This document shows positions 28,214 to 39,000 of a stretch of 64,000 bases of DNA, one piece after another. The DNA comes from Crenobacter oryzisoli (lineage in GTDB: Bacteria > Pseudomonadota > Gammaproteobacteria > Burkholderiales > Chromobacteriaceae). The notes beneath the pieces are model-generated. The model made no database searches, was not told the origin of the DNA, and saw only the letters and a list, made by a program, of their open reading frames with translations. The stretch lies in NCBI RefSeq assembly GCF_030385785.1, contig NZ_JAUEDK010000010.1:22510-86509 (forward strand), given 5' to 3'. Both the position numbers and the translations under genes were made by a program. Position 1 is the stretch's first letter, and every line of letters starts with the position of its first letter.

Positions 28214-29314
28214 ATGCCGAAACAACCTGTAGATCTATCCGCCGTCCAACGGGTCCTGGTGGTCAAGCTCCGCTTTCATGGCGATGTTCTGCTGTCTTCC
28301 CCCGTTCTGAGCGTGTTGAAGAACGCACTGCCGCATGCGGAGATCGATGCGCTGATCTATCGGGAAACCTGCGACATGATCAGCGGTCATCCGTCGCTCA
28401 GTCAGCTGTTTGCCATCGACAAGGCGTGGAAGAGGCTCGGTCCCGTTGGCCACTGGAAGGCGGAGTGGCGGTTGCTACGGCAGCTCAAGGCGAGGAAATA
28501 CGATCTGGTGGTCGTGTTGACCGAGCAAAACCGTTGCGCCTGGCTGGTGCGTTTGTTGAAGCCCCGCTGGTCGGTCGGCCCCGTCTGGGGGGGCACCGGT
28601 CGCTTTTTCAAGAAGAGCTTCACCTTCCTCAATCGGCTGGTTCCCGACAATAGTCGGCACATCGTCGAGCTCCACCTCGATGCCTTGCGGCACTTGGGCA
28701 TTTACCCCGCCGAAACGGCGCGCCAGCTCACCATGCCCGTTCCGGCGGAGGTACAGACCGACACCCTGGCGATGCTGCAGTCGGCCGGGGCGCAACTGCA
28801 GCGCTATATCGTGGTGCATCCCGCCTCTCGCGGCGACTACAAGTGCTGGAAGCCCGAACGGGTGGCCGAGGTGATCAACCGGCTGACGGCCCGTGGAGAG
28901 CAAGTGGTGCTGACGGCCGCGCCGACGGCCGATGAGCAGGCGATGGTCGCGGCGATTCGTCAGCGCCTGGAGAGGCCGGTGCTCGATCTGACCGGCCAGC
29001 TCAGCCTGAAACAGCTGGCCGTGGTCATCGATCAGGCCAAGCTGTTGCTGGGAGTCGACTCGGTGCCCATGCACATGGCTGCGGCGATGCAGACCCCGGT
29101 GGTCGCTCTGTTCGGGCCGACGTCCCCCGTGGTGTGGGGGCCCTGGCAGGTGCCGCATCGTCTGGTCACGGTCGACATGAGCTGTCGTCCCTGTGTCATG
29201 GAAGGCTGTGGCAATAGTCGCTATAGCGAATGCATCGAGCGCATTACCGTAGAACAGGTGATGTCGAGCATCGACAGCTTGCTGGCTGAGACCGCGTCGT
29301 CGCGCGCGGACTAG
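28214..29314 (+). CDS. waaQ: LPS heptosyltransferase, family GT9 (WaaQ-like)
   Basis: A 366-residue GT-B glycosyltransferase of family 9. The N-terminus VLVVKLRFHGDVLLSSPVLSVLKN and the C-terminal LLGVDSVPMHMAAAMQTPVVALFGPTSP fit ADP-heptose:LPS heptosyltransferases; the overall look is of the RfaQ/WaaQ (heptosyltransferase III) group. It would add heptose to the inner core at the cytoplasmic face. The msbA gene follows, consistent with lipopolysaccharide assembly. WaaQ versus WaaF/C is by resemblance only. Confidence 0.8.
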   Translation: MPKQPVDLSAVQRVLVVKLRFHGDVLLSSPVLSVLKNALPHAEIDALIYRETCDMISGHPSLSQLFAIDKAWKRLGPVGHWKAEWRLLRQLKARKYDLVVVLTEQNRCAWLVRLLKPRWSVGPVWGGTGRFFKKSFTFLNRLVPDNSRHIVELHLDALRHLGIYPAETARQLTMPVPAEVQTDTLAMLQSAGAQLQRYIVVHPASRGDYKCWKPERVAEVINRLTARGEQVVLTAAPTADEQAMVAAIRQRLERPVLDLTGQLSLKQLAVVIDQAKLLLGVDSVPMHMAAAMQTPVVALFGPTSPVVWGPWQVPHRLVTVDMSCRPCVMEGCGNSRYSECIERITVEQVMSSIDSLLAETASSRAD

Positions 29315-29357
29315 CCGTTCGGCGATCCCGAAAGACGGTTGCAAGGCCGGTTGGTGA

Positions 29358-29364
29358 TATAATC
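29358..29364 (+). promoter_or_regulatory. -10-like element before msbA
   Basis: ATATAAT lies 40 bases before the msbA start in the 89-base gap after the heptosyltransferase gene; no convincing -35 was found. Confidence 0.35.
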
Positions 29365-29403
29365 GGCTGTTTTATTTATGATTTCTCGGCGGTTCACCTC
29401 CTG

Positions 29404-31163
<1,760 letters not shown>

Positions 31164-31167
<4 letters not shown>

Positions 31168-32480
31168 TGGAGCGAAGTTTGTTGTCTGCAAATCAGATGG
31201 CAGGAAAGCTGAATGAGATTCGGCCCTATGAGGGCTCATCCTGGTTACGGGGCTTCTTGCTGGTGTGCCTGTGCTGTTACCCGGTGATCGGCGCGCGCTA
31301 TCTGCCCTTCGGCGACAGCGGACGCTATATGTCTGTGTTGGCGGGACCATTGTCGTTGTTGTTCCTGCTGACGACAGGGGCTCGGCAATGGCGAACTGTG
31401 CTTGGTGAAGCGCTGCGTTGGGCATTGCCGTTTCTGCCATTCCTGGCGGCCTATACCATCGTTGTGTTGTGGTATGGACGAGCGTTCGACTACAGCAGTG
31501 TGTTGACGCGTGTGTTGTATGGCGCGCTGATCTTTGCCGCCGCCCGGATGTTGGGGGTTCGCGTGCGTCATTTGGTCTGGGCTGCAGCTATCGGGTGTGT
31601 GCTGTATCTAGGAGCAGCACTTGTTGAGGTGATCGGTTTCAAACTGGGGCATTCGATGCTGCCGGCTGGCCGTGCGGTTTATATGACGGAAAATGGCCAA
31701 TTGCGGGCCAGTGGTGGCGGGGGCAATCCGATTCACTTCTCGGATGTGGCGATGTGGCTGGTCGGCATTAGCGTCCTGGGCGCGGTGTGTGTGAAGCAGA
31801 TCGGGACTGGCATAAGATGGGGCTTGCTAGCTGCCGCTACGGCGGGCCTGCTGGTCTGTGTGCTATCGGGGAGCCGTGGTGCGTTGGTAGCACTGCTGCC
31901 CTTGCTGGTCCTTGTGCTGATCCAGATGCCGAAGCGCCGTCGTCCCTTAGCCTTAGGCCTCAGCCTGTCGGTTATTCTGGCATCGGCTTGTTTGTTGATT
32001 CTTTATCCACCGTTTAGTGAGCGGCTATGGCTGGCCTGGCTGGAGGTGAAGCGCTATTACACCGAACCGGTATTCACCTATTCATCGGTCGGAGCGCGCC
32101 TGGAAATGTGGCGCATAGCCTTGCGGGTCATGCAGGAGTCGCCGCTGTTCGGTGGGGGCTTTGTCAGCTATCCACAGTTGATGAAAGACATTCCCGCACT
32201 TGGCCCCATTGCTCCCAGCCTTTTACAGCACGCCCATTTGCATAATGACCTCATGCAGTCCATGGCGCTTGGTGGTGCTGTTTTGTTTCTTGGACAGCTC
32301 ATGACGCTGGCGGGCTTGACTCGACGTGCTTTCGCCCAGCCCTTCCTGATGTGGATATTGCTGGCAGGGTTGTCTTTCAGCCTGACCGATCTGGTGTTTC
32401 ACAACAACATGATTTTTACGTTCTTCGTTGCCACGTGGGCCCTGTTCTCGGCTGCCAAGGTTAATGATGAAGGACAGTAA
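31164..32480 (+). CDS. waaL: O-antigen ligase / polymerase family (Wzy_C)
   Basis: A 438-residue polytopic inner-membrane protein with about ten hydrophobic helices. The large periplasmic loop of the Wzy_C family is recognised by YSSVGARLEMWRIALRVMQESPLFGGG and LLQHAHLHNDLMQSMALGG, which includes the His needed for ligation. It would join O-antigen or further sugars to lipid A-core. Base composition is visibly poorer in GC than in neighbouring genes, as is common for surface-polysaccharide genes acquired or exchanged by transfer. It overlaps the next gene by 17 bases. Confidence 0.83.
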
Positions 32481-33603
32481 GACCGTCTTATTGATCGTTG
32501 ACCGTTTGGATAAGGGCGGGCTGGCCCACGTCCTGCTGACACTGGCCTGTGGGCTGCTGGCCCGCGGCCACCGTGTCGGGCTTGCATTGCTGGAGAACAG
32601 TGTCGCCTATCCGTTGCCTGAAGCCGCATGGCTGCGCATCAACGAAGCGGAGCGGCCGTCGCGGCGCTGGCGACATGCGGCCTTTCGGCGGGAGGTAACC
32701 GGCTTTGCCAGGCAGGCGATCTCGGATTTCGAAACCGAGCATGGCAAGGCGGATTTGATCATTGCTGCAGGCGAGCTGGCGATCCGTTGTGTGCCGCCAA
32801 TCCACCACCCTCGCATTGTTTTCAGCTCTCATTCCTCGCAGCTGCAGGCGGCCAAAATGTCCGGCCTAATTGGCCAGCTGCGACTGGGGTTCAAGCGTTT
32901 GCGCAGGGGGTGGCGCCTGCAACGCTTGCTCAATGGACGACATGTCCACGTGGTCTCTGATGGTCTTGCTAAGGAGCTTACGGGGTCGTTGAAGGTCAGA
33001 CCAGCATCGGTTCATGTCATCTATAACCCCTTCGATATTGATGCGATTCGTGAGGCTGCGAGACAGTCGACACCAGAGTCTCTGAAACGACTGCGCCCTT
33101 TTGTAATAGGGATCGGGTTGCTGACCAAGAACAAGCATTTTTCCCGGCTGTTAGAGGCGTTTGCGGCCAGTGGGGTAGATGGGGATCTGGTGCTGGTTGG
33201 TCAAGGTGGCGATGAGGAGGCGCTTTGGCAACTGGCTAGGGCCAAAGGACTTGATGGGCGGTTCGAGATTGTCCCATTTCATCACAATCATTATGCCTTG
33301 TTGGCTAAGGCCAGCTTGTTGGTTGTGACTTCGGACAGTGAAGGGCTCTCGAATGTCCTGTGTGAGTCCCTAATTGTCGGTGTCCCGGCGCTGAGTACAG
33401 ATTGTCCACATGGACCGCGCGATATCCTTGGGGGGATTGATGAAAGAGCGTTGGTGCCACTTGATCGGATCGACTTATTGCCTGAGCGGATCCACTCTTT
33501 GCTCGACAAACCCTATGACATAACCGATGCGATGGTTGAGCGGTTCTCTGTTGATAAGGTGATCGATCAGTATCTAGCCTTGATTGACATGTTGGATGAG
33601 TGA
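32464..33603 (+). CDS. Glycosyltransferase, family GT4
   Basis: A 379-residue GT-B enzyme. The N-terminal VDRLDKGGLAHVLLTLACGLLARGH and the C-terminal E-x7-E motif (EGLSNVLCE) are typical of family 4. It probably adds a sugar to the LPS core or O-chain, given its place after the ligase gene. Two tandem ATGs (32464, 32467) sit 6 and 3 bases apart from AAGG; the first is taken. Composition is AT-richer than the window average, and the sugar and acceptor are unknown. Confidence 0.82.
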   Translation: MMKDSKTVLLIVDRLDKGGLAHVLLTLACGLLARGHRVGLALLENSVAYPLPEAAWLRINEAERPSRRWRHAAFRREVTGFARQAISDFETEHGKADLIIAAGELAIRCVPPIHHPRIVFSSHSSQLQAAKMSGLIGQLRLGFKRLRRGWRLQRLLNGRHVHVVSDGLAKELTGSLKVRPASVHVIYNPFDIDAIREAARQSTPESLKRLRPFVIGIGLLTKNKHFSRLLEAFAASGVDGDLVLVGQGGDEEALWQLARAKGLDGRFEIVPFHHNHYALLAKASLLVVTSDSEGLSNVLCESLIVGVPALSTDCPHGPRDILGGIDERALVPLDRIDLLPERIHSLLDKPYDITDAMVERFSVDKVIDQYLALIDMLDE

Positions 33604-33623
33604 GTTTGCCTGATGAGGCAATT

Positions 33624-33656
33624 AAAAAAACGACCCACTAACAGCGGGTCGTTTTT
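33624..33656. terminator. Bidirectional terminator
   Basis: AAAAAAACGACCC / GGGTCGTTTTT with a 9-base loop, A-rich before and T-rich after, lies between the convergent glycosyltransferase and FimV-like genes and can serve both strands. Confidence 0.88.
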
Positions 33657-33668
33657 GATCTTAAATCC

Positions 33669-34052
33669 TCAGTTTTGATACAGCGGATTGCCCGGGTCCA
33701 TCACCTTGCCTTCGCACTGGATCGTCTGCCACAGCGGCTGGCCTTCCAGACGGTGTTTCACGTCGCGGGCGAGGACCGAGTAGTCGCGGTGATTGCGCTG
33801 GTAGGAGTAGGCGCGCAGCAGCGTGACCTTGGCGGAGAGGTTGTCCGGCTCATCCTTGACGGTGTCACGCAGCACCTTGATTGCTTCGTCGACCTTGCCG
33901 TAAGCGAGGAACACTTCGGCTTCTCCGACCGGATCGATGCCCCGCTGGCTCGGCTTCACATAGGTGAAACGGCGCCACGCGCGGCGGGCGATGTAGTAGG
34001 CGAGCATCAGCAGTAGACTGCTTCCAAAGGCGGCCCCAGCTTCAAGGATCAT
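33669..34052 (-). CDS. Small FimV-C-terminus-like TPR membrane protein
   Basis: A 127-residue protein: an N-terminal membrane helix (AGAAFGSSLLLMLAYYIARRAW) followed by a TPR-like segment DPVGEAEVFLAYGKVDEAIKVLRDTVKDEP, which recalls the C-terminal cytoplasmic part of FimV/HubP (there DPVAEAEVYLAYG). The long periplasmic and acidic regions of FimV are absent. ATG 34052 has GGAG seven bases before it. Its closeness to pilMNOPQ suggests a part in pilus or polar organisation, which is inference only. Confidence 0.6.
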   Translation of the reverse strand: MILEAGAAFGSSLLLMLAYYIARRAWRRFTYVKPSQRGIDPVGEAEVFLAYGKVDEAIKVLRDTVKDEPDNLSAKVTLLRAYSYQRNHRDYSVLARDVKHRLEGQPLWQTIQCEGKVMDPGNPLYQN

Positions 34053-34147
34053 GATTGTTCTCCGGTGCTTATGGCTTGTTGTGTCACCATTATTTTGCTT
34101 TGTCGCCACAAAGACAATCCGTAGAAATCCTTAGTATTTCCCCGCAC

Positions 34148-35239
34148 TTAGCACGCCTGGATATGCTCTCCTTGTAGCACCGCGTCCAGCTTGGCTTTGG
34201 GCACGTCGTCGGCGATCACTGCCTGACCGAGACTATGTAGTAATACGAAGCGCAAACGGCCAGATTCGACCTTTTTATCGTGGCTCATATGCGACACCCA
34301 GGCGTCGACGCCCAGATTTGGGGCCTTGGCGGGCAGCCCGGCAGCCTCGATCAGGCGCACGGTGCGGGCGACATCGTCGGCCGTCAGCCAGCCCTGCTCA
34401 CGCGACAGGTCGGCGGCCAACACCATACCGGCGGCGACTGCTTCGCCGTGCAGCCAGGCGCCATAGCCGAGGCCTGCCTCGATCGCGTGACCGAATGTGT
34501 GGCCCAGGTTCAGGAGCGCGCGTACACCCTGTTCCTTCTCGTCCTGGCCGACGATGTCGGCCTTCATCTCGCAGCTGCGTTTGACTGCGTAGGCGAGCGC
34601 CTCGGGGGCACGGGCACGCAGCTTGGCCATGTTCTGTTCCAGCCAGGTGAGGAAATCGGCGTCGCCAAGCAGGCCATACTTGATCACTTCAGCGAGGCCC
34701 GCCGACAGCTCGCGGTCCGGCAGCGTGTCGAGCAGCGCCATGTCGGCGATCACTGCTTTGGGCTGGTAGAACGCGCCGATCATGTTCTTGCCGAGCGGGT
34801 GGTTGATCGCGGTCTTGCCGCCGACCGAGGAGTCGACCTGGGAGAGGAGTGTGGTCGGTATCTGGATGAATGGTGCGCCGCGCTGGTAGCAGGCCGCGGC
34901 AAAGCCGGTCATATCACCGATCACGCCGCCGCCCAATGCGATCAGCGTGGTCTTGCGTTCGGCGCGGTTGGCGAGCAAGGCGTCGAAGATCAGGTTCAGC
35001 GACTCCCAGGTCTTGTGCTCCTCGCCGTCCGGCAGCACCACCGAGATCGTGCGCACCCCGGCGGCGTTGAGGTTTTTCTCAAGCCGTGTCAGGTAGAGGG
35101 GGGCGACGGTGGTGTTGGTGACGATGGCGACAGATGGTTGCGCCAGGTGCGGGAGCAGGAGTTCGGTTCGGTCAAGCAGGCCATGACCAATGTGAATCGG
35201 GTAGCGGGTATCGGGAAGGCAAAGGTCAAGCGTGATCAT
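34148..35239 (-). CDS. aroB: 3-dehydroquinate synthase AroB
   Basis: A 363-residue NAD-dependent enzyme for the second step of the shikimate pathway. The NAD-binding [19 protein letters not shown] and the metal-site segments [29 protein letters not shown] are intact. It overlaps aroK by 4 bases, and both follow pilQ on the minus strand, an arrangement common in gamma- and betaproteobacteria. Confidence 0.96.
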   Translation of the reverse strand: MITLDLCLPDTRYPIHIGHGLLDRTELLLPHLAQPSVAIVTNTTVAPLYLTRLEKNLNAAGVRTISVVLPDGEEHKTWESLNLIFDALLANRAERKTTLIALGGGVIGDMTGFAAACYQRGAPFIQIPTTLLSQVDSSVGGKTAINHPLGKNMIGAFYQPKAVIADMALLDTLPDRELSAGLAEVIKYGLLGDADFLTWLEQNMAKLRARAPEALAYAVKRSCEMKADIVGQDEKEQGVRALLNLGHTFGHAIEAGLGYGAWLHGEAVAAGMVLAADLSREQGWLTADDVARTVRLIEAAGLPAKAPNLGVDAWVSHMSHDKKVESGRLRFVLLHSLGQAVIADDVPKAKLDAVLQGEHIQAC

Positions 35240-35793
35240 GCAAGCGGGCTCCGGCGCGGCGCTCCCTGCAGGGCAAGCAGTTGCTGCTCGAGCCGCGCCA
35301 CCAAATGGGTGACATTCTGTTGGGTGGTATCGACGATCAGGTCCGCCACTTCGCAGTACAACGGGTCGCGCTCGGCGAACAGCGCGGCGAGTTTGGCGCG
35401 TGGGTCGGCCGTCTGCAGCAGCGGGCGGTTCTTGTCGTGCTGGGTCCGGGCGAGGAGGTCGTCAATAGTGGCCCGTAGGTAAATGACAACGCCATGGTTC
35501 TTCAGGTTGCGGCGGTTCTCCGGGCGGAGTACCGCGCCGCCACCGGTGGCGAGCACGACATTGTTCATCTGCACCAGGTCGGCGATAACCGACACTTCGC
35601 GGTCGCGAAAACGGGCTTCCCCCTCGATATCGAAGATCGTGGCGATACGCACACCAGTGCGGGCCTCGATCTCATGGTCCGAATCGTAGAAAGTCTTACC
35701 CGTGCGCCGCGCCAGTGCACGTCCCACGGTGGTTTTGCCGGCCCCCATCAAGCCGACCAGAAATAAATTGCCTGCCAGTTCCATGCGAACCAT
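35236..35793 (-). CDS. aroK: Shikimate kinase AroK
   Basis: A 185-residue P-loop kinase that phosphorylates shikimate. Walker A is [16 protein letters not shown]; shikimate-binding segments include [18 protein letters not shown] and [14 protein letters not shown]. Start choice is between ATG 35793 and ATG 35784; the first is taken. The gap to pilQ is 57 bases, so it may be part of the long pil-aro transcript. Confidence 0.95.
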   Translation of the reverse strand: MVRMELAGNLFLVGLMGAGKTTVGRALARRTGKTFYDSDHEIEARTGVRIATIFDIEGEARFRDREVSVIADLVQMNNVVLATGGGAVLRPENRRNLKNHGVVIYLRATIDDLLARTQHDKNRPLLQTADPRAKLAALFAERDPLYCEVADLIVDTTQQNVTHLVARLEQQLLALQGAPRRSPLA

Positions 35794-35850
35794 TGTAGCG
35801 GAATGTCCTAAGCCTCTGTTACGAATCTGCGCGGAGGCCGTCAACGCCGT

Positions 35851-37278
35851 CTAGGTACCGGAATCAGTGCGGGGCGTGCCGTTGTCGACGACGCGTGGGG
35901 TGATGAACATCAATAGCTCGCGGCGGCTGTGCTGGCGCGAGCTATTGCGAAATAGTGCGCCCAAGAACGGGATATCGCCCAGATACGGCACCTTGTTCTC
36001 GATCTCGCCCTGCTCCTGCACGTAGATGCCACCGATCACGATGGTGTCACCGTTCTCGACCAGCACTTGCGTCTGGATCTTCTTGGTGTCGACCGCAGGC
36101 GTGCCGCCGACGATCAGTCGGTGGTTCGGCGTGTCCTTGTTCAGCTGAAGATCCATCAGGATGTGGTTGCCTGGAATGATCTGCGGCTTTACCTTCAGAC
36201 TCAGCACCGCCTTCTTGAACGACACGCTGGTCGCGCCGCTCGAGGTGGCTTCCTGGTAAGGTATCTCAGTGCCTTCCTCGATGGTGGCCTCGGTGCGGTC
36301 GGCCGTCATCACTCTGGGGCTGGAGATGATACGGCCCTTGTCCTCTGCCTGCAGTGCCGAGAGTTCCAGGCCGATGATCGAGCTTGCACTGCGGAATACT
36401 GTGGCGATGGTCGCGGCGTTGCGCAAGCCGGCCGGCAGGTCGACCGCTGGACCGAAAGGGCGCGGGTCGACGGCGGGGTTGCCGGCGATCACCGCGTTGC
36501 CCAGCGTATTGTTGATGGAGAGGTCGCCACTGACTCGCGCGAAGCCGAGCTTTACGCCGAGGTCGCGCTGGAAGTTGTCCCCGGCCTCGACGATGCGCGC
36601 CTCGATCAATACCTGTTTGACCGGCAGATCAAGCCGATCGATGAGGTGGCGGATCTTGCCGATCGCCGTTGGCGTGTCATGGACGATCAGCGTGTTCGAC
36701 TTCGGGTCGGTCATCAGGCTGCCGCGCTCGGACAGCAGTCCCTGACGCCGGCCAGTCTCGCCGCTCTTCGGGCCATCGAGCACACGCAGGAAGTCCTCGA
36801 CGCTCTTGAAGCGCAGCACGAAGCTCTCCGTGCGCAGCGGCTCGAGACCGGACAGTTGCTGTGTCGCTTCGAGGCGCTGCTTGTCGCGTGCCGCTGACTC
36901 TTCATAGGGCGCGATATGGATCACATTGCCGACGCGGCGTTGCTCCAGACCTTTGCTCCGCAGGATCAGGTCGAGTGCCTGGTCCCACGGCACCTCTTTC
37001 AGGCGCAGGGTGATGGTGCCGTTCACCGAGTCGCTGGCGATGATGTTGAGCCCGGTGAACTCCGCGAGCACCTGCAGCGCAGCGCGTACCTCGATGTTTT
37101 GGAAGTTTAGCGACAGCTTGTTTCCATGGTAGGCCGGCTTGAGTTCGACCGGCGTTGGGTCAGGGGAAGATGGAAGGGTGCTGGCGATGCGCTCGTCGGC
37201 GATCGCAGTAGTCCAAGGTTGGCCGAATGCCAGTATCAGCGCGGTGCCGGATAGGAGCTTGAGAAGAGGCGAGGTCAT
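35851..37278 (-). CDS. pilQ: Type IV pilus secretin PilQ, short form without AMIN domains
   Basis: A 475-residue secretin that forms the outer-membrane pore for the type IV pilus. After a signal peptide (MTSPLLKLLSGTALILAFG, then processing near TAIA) comes the N0 domain (LSLNFQNIEVRAALQVLAEFTG), the N1/secretin-N domain (VLRFKSVEDFLRVLDG and LMTDPKSNTLIVHDTP) and the secretin core (VLIEARIVEA ... VPYLGDIPFLGALFR). Typical PilQ is about 700 residues and carries one or two peptidoglycan-binding AMIN domains before N0; here they are missing although the start and signal peptide are intact. It overlaps pilP by 4 bases. Confidence 0.9.
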   Translation of the reverse strand: MTSPLLKLLSGTALILAFGQPWTTAIADERIASTLPSSPDPTPVELKPAYHGNKLSLNFQNIEVRAALQVLAEFTGLNIIASDSVNGTITLRLKEVPWDQALDLILRSKGLEQRRVGNVIHIAPYEESAARDKQRLEATQQLSGLEPLRTESFVLRFKSVEDFLRVLDGPKSGETGRRQGLLSERGSLMTDPKSNTLIVHDTPTAIGKIRHLIDRLDLPVKQVLIEARIVEAGDNFQRDLGVKLGFARVSGDLSINNTLGNAVIAGNPAVDPRPFGPAVDLPAGLRNAATIATVFRSASSIIGLELSALQAEDKGRIISSPRVMTADRTEATIEEGTEIPYQEATSSGATSVSFKKAVLSLKVKPQIIPGNHILMDLQLNKDTPNHRLIVGGTPAVDTKKIQTQVLVENGDTIVIGGIYVQEQGEIENKVPYLGDIPFLGALFRNSSRQHSRRELLMFITPRVVDNGTPRTDSGT

Positions 37279-37805
37279 TGTGGTTTCTGTTCTTGGGGTC
37301 CGTCGAGGCGCAAGGTGGCGAGGCGTTGTACCCAATCGCCGTTGAGGTCTTCGACGGTTTCTATCAACTCGATGCCATCCTCCCTGATCCGTTGTACGCG
37401 GCCGAAGTTGGCGCCGACGTAGCTGCCGAGCTGTACCCGGTACACGCTGCCATCTGGTGTGCGGACCAAGCCGTAGGCTTCGTTGCTGCGGCGGATTCCT
37501 CCGACCATCTGCAGCTTGTCGAGCTCGTAGTGTTCCAGTGGCTCGCGAGGGCGCCGGAAATCCGGTGCGTTGGCCTGGCGCTGGGCGAGGAGCAGCTTCT
37601 GCGGATCGAATGGTGAGAGGAGGCCGTCGGGACGATAGCGGTAGGGTTGCTCAGTGTGGATATCGGCCAAGGGCTCGACCCGGCCGCGCAGATCCCGACT
37701 TGCCCGGCGCATCCAGTCGTCCAGCTCCTGTTCGACCTGGCGGCCGCAGCCGAGCAAGGTGGCGCCGGTGATCAGCAGGATCAGGCAGGTGGCAAAGCGC
37801 TTCAT
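37275..37805 (-). CDS. pilP: Type IV pilus lipoprotein PilP
   Basis: A 176-residue inner-membrane lipoprotein with lipobox LLGC near residue 20 and the PilP fold at the C-terminus (YRVQLGSYVGANFGRVQRIREDGIELIE). PilP links the PilNO complex to the secretin. The ATG overlaps the pilO stop and its own stop overlaps the pilQ start, so translation is coupled through the operon. Confidence 0.93.
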   Translation of the reverse strand: MKRFATCLILLITGATLLGCGRQVEQELDDWMRRASRDLRGRVEPLADIHTEQPYRYRPDGLLSPFDPQKLLLAQRQANAPDFRRPREPLEHYELDKLQMVGGIRRSNEAYGLVRTPDGSVYRVQLGSYVGANFGRVQRIREDGIELIETVEDLNGDWVQRLATLRLDGPQEQKPQ

Positions 37806-38425
37806 CGTGACTGCCCCCCGCCACTCGTCTGCGTAGAGCGTTCCTCCGGCTCCAGCGTGCGATAGGTATGCGCCACCGCTTGCAGGGTCAACCGGCCATC
37901 CTGGCCATTGGCCGGTGTCAGTACCAGACTGCCGAGCGTGACGATGCGCGATAGCTGGCCGATATCGTCGACGAAGGCCAGGAGTTCGTCGTAACTGCCG
38001 GTCAAGCGCAGGTCTATCGACCGTTCAGCCAGTTCGGCAGACTTAAGCTCGCCGCCCGGTCGAAACAGCTCGAATTGCAGGCCGCGCCTGGCACCAGCCT
38101 GTTGGATCTCGGCAAGCAGCGCCTCCATCTCCGTGCGGGCCGACAATTGGTTGAGCAAGGGACTGAGCGATGTGCGGAGCACACCGACTTGGCGCTCGAG
38201 CGCGGTCCGGGTGACGGCCTGGCGTTTCTTGGCGACGAACTGTTGCTTTAGCGTGGCTTCCTGCCGCACGGCTACATCGAGGCGGGCCCGCTGGTCGCCG
38301 AGCAATAGGAGGTAGCCGAGCAGTACCATCGCCAGCGTAGCCACGCCGAGCGCGATCAGTTGTGCCGGCAGCGGCCAGTTGGCCAGGTCCTTCGGGTCGA
38401 GCCGGCAGAATTCGGCGAGTGTCAG
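37802..38425 (-). CDS. pilO: Type IV pilus inner-membrane protein PilO, CTG start
   Basis: A 207-residue bitopic membrane protein. Family features begin before any ATG, GTG or TTG codon: LTLAEFCRLDPKDLANWPLP, a helix (LIALGVATLAMVLLGYLLLLG), a coiled coil and the PilO fold. The only start that keeps them is CTG at 38425-38423, behind GGGAGA with seven-base spacing; it overlaps the pilN stop as CTGA, exactly where the other junctions have ATGA. A GTG at 38344 would remove the N-terminal region. PilO pairs with PilN to align the pilus machine. Confidence 0.82.
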   Translation of the reverse strand: MTLAEFCRLDPKDLANWPLPAQLIALGVATLAMVLLGYLLLLGDQRARLDVAVRQEATLKQQFVAKKRQAVTRTALERQVGVLRTSLSPLLNQLSARTEMEALLAEIQQAGARRGLQFELFRPGGELKSAELAERSIDLRLTGSYDELLAFVDDIGQLSRIVTLGSLVLTPANGQDGRLTLQAVAHTYRTLEPEERSTQTSGGGQSR

Positions 38426-39000
38426 CGCGGGTCTCCCGAAGGTGTGGCCGGCGGCTTCCCGGTCTGTTTCAGCACGATGGCCACTGCGAACTCGCTGACG
38501 CGCAGTTCGTTGACGGTAACGGTCTTCACCTCGACCAGTTGCGGCATGTCGAAAGCATCTGATTCGCCGAGCGCCCGCAGGAAGCCGGGTACTCGTGCGC
38601 CGGAGATCGCGTAACCCGACAAGGCAATATGCTCGCCGTCCTGCTTGAGCTCACGCAGGTAGACGCCGTCCGGCGTCAGACGCGCCAATTGGTCCATCAG
38701 CCGTATGGCGTCGCTGCGGCGGCGCAGCAGGCTGTCCAGCCGGGTTTTTCGGGCCAATAGCTCACTACGTTGTCGCTTTAGAAGGTCGATGCGGCCGATG
38801 TCTTGATCAAGCTTGGTGATTGCCTGTTGCAGATAGGCATTACGCCTCTCCTGCACGGTGATGGCCAAGGACAGCCACATGGCGGTGGCCCCAACCAGCA
38901 GCACAGCGATGCCGGTGCTGGTCGCGCAGAGCCACCGGAAGCGGCGGCGGTGGGCGTGCTGACGCGCTTCACGATGTGGCAGTAGATTGATGAGGATCAT
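38422..39000 (-). CDS. pilN: Type IV pilus inner-membrane protein PilN
   Basis: A 192-residue bitopic protein with the cytoplasmic N-terminus MILINLLPHREARQ, which docks onto PilM, then a transmembrane helix (GIAVLLVGATAMWLSLAI), a coiled coil rich in Arg and Gln, and a periplasmic ferredoxin-like fold. Its ATG overlaps the pilM stop by 4 bases. Confidence 0.94.
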   Translation of the reverse strand: MILINLLPHREARQHAHRRRFRWLCATSTGIAVLLVGATAMWLSLAITVQERRNAYLQQAITKLDQDIGRIDLLKRQRSELLARKTRLDSLLRRRSDAIRLMDQLARLTPDGVYLRELKQDGEHIALSGYAISGARVPGFLRALGESDAFDMPQLVEVKTVTVNELRVSEFAVAIVLKQTGKPPATPSGDPR

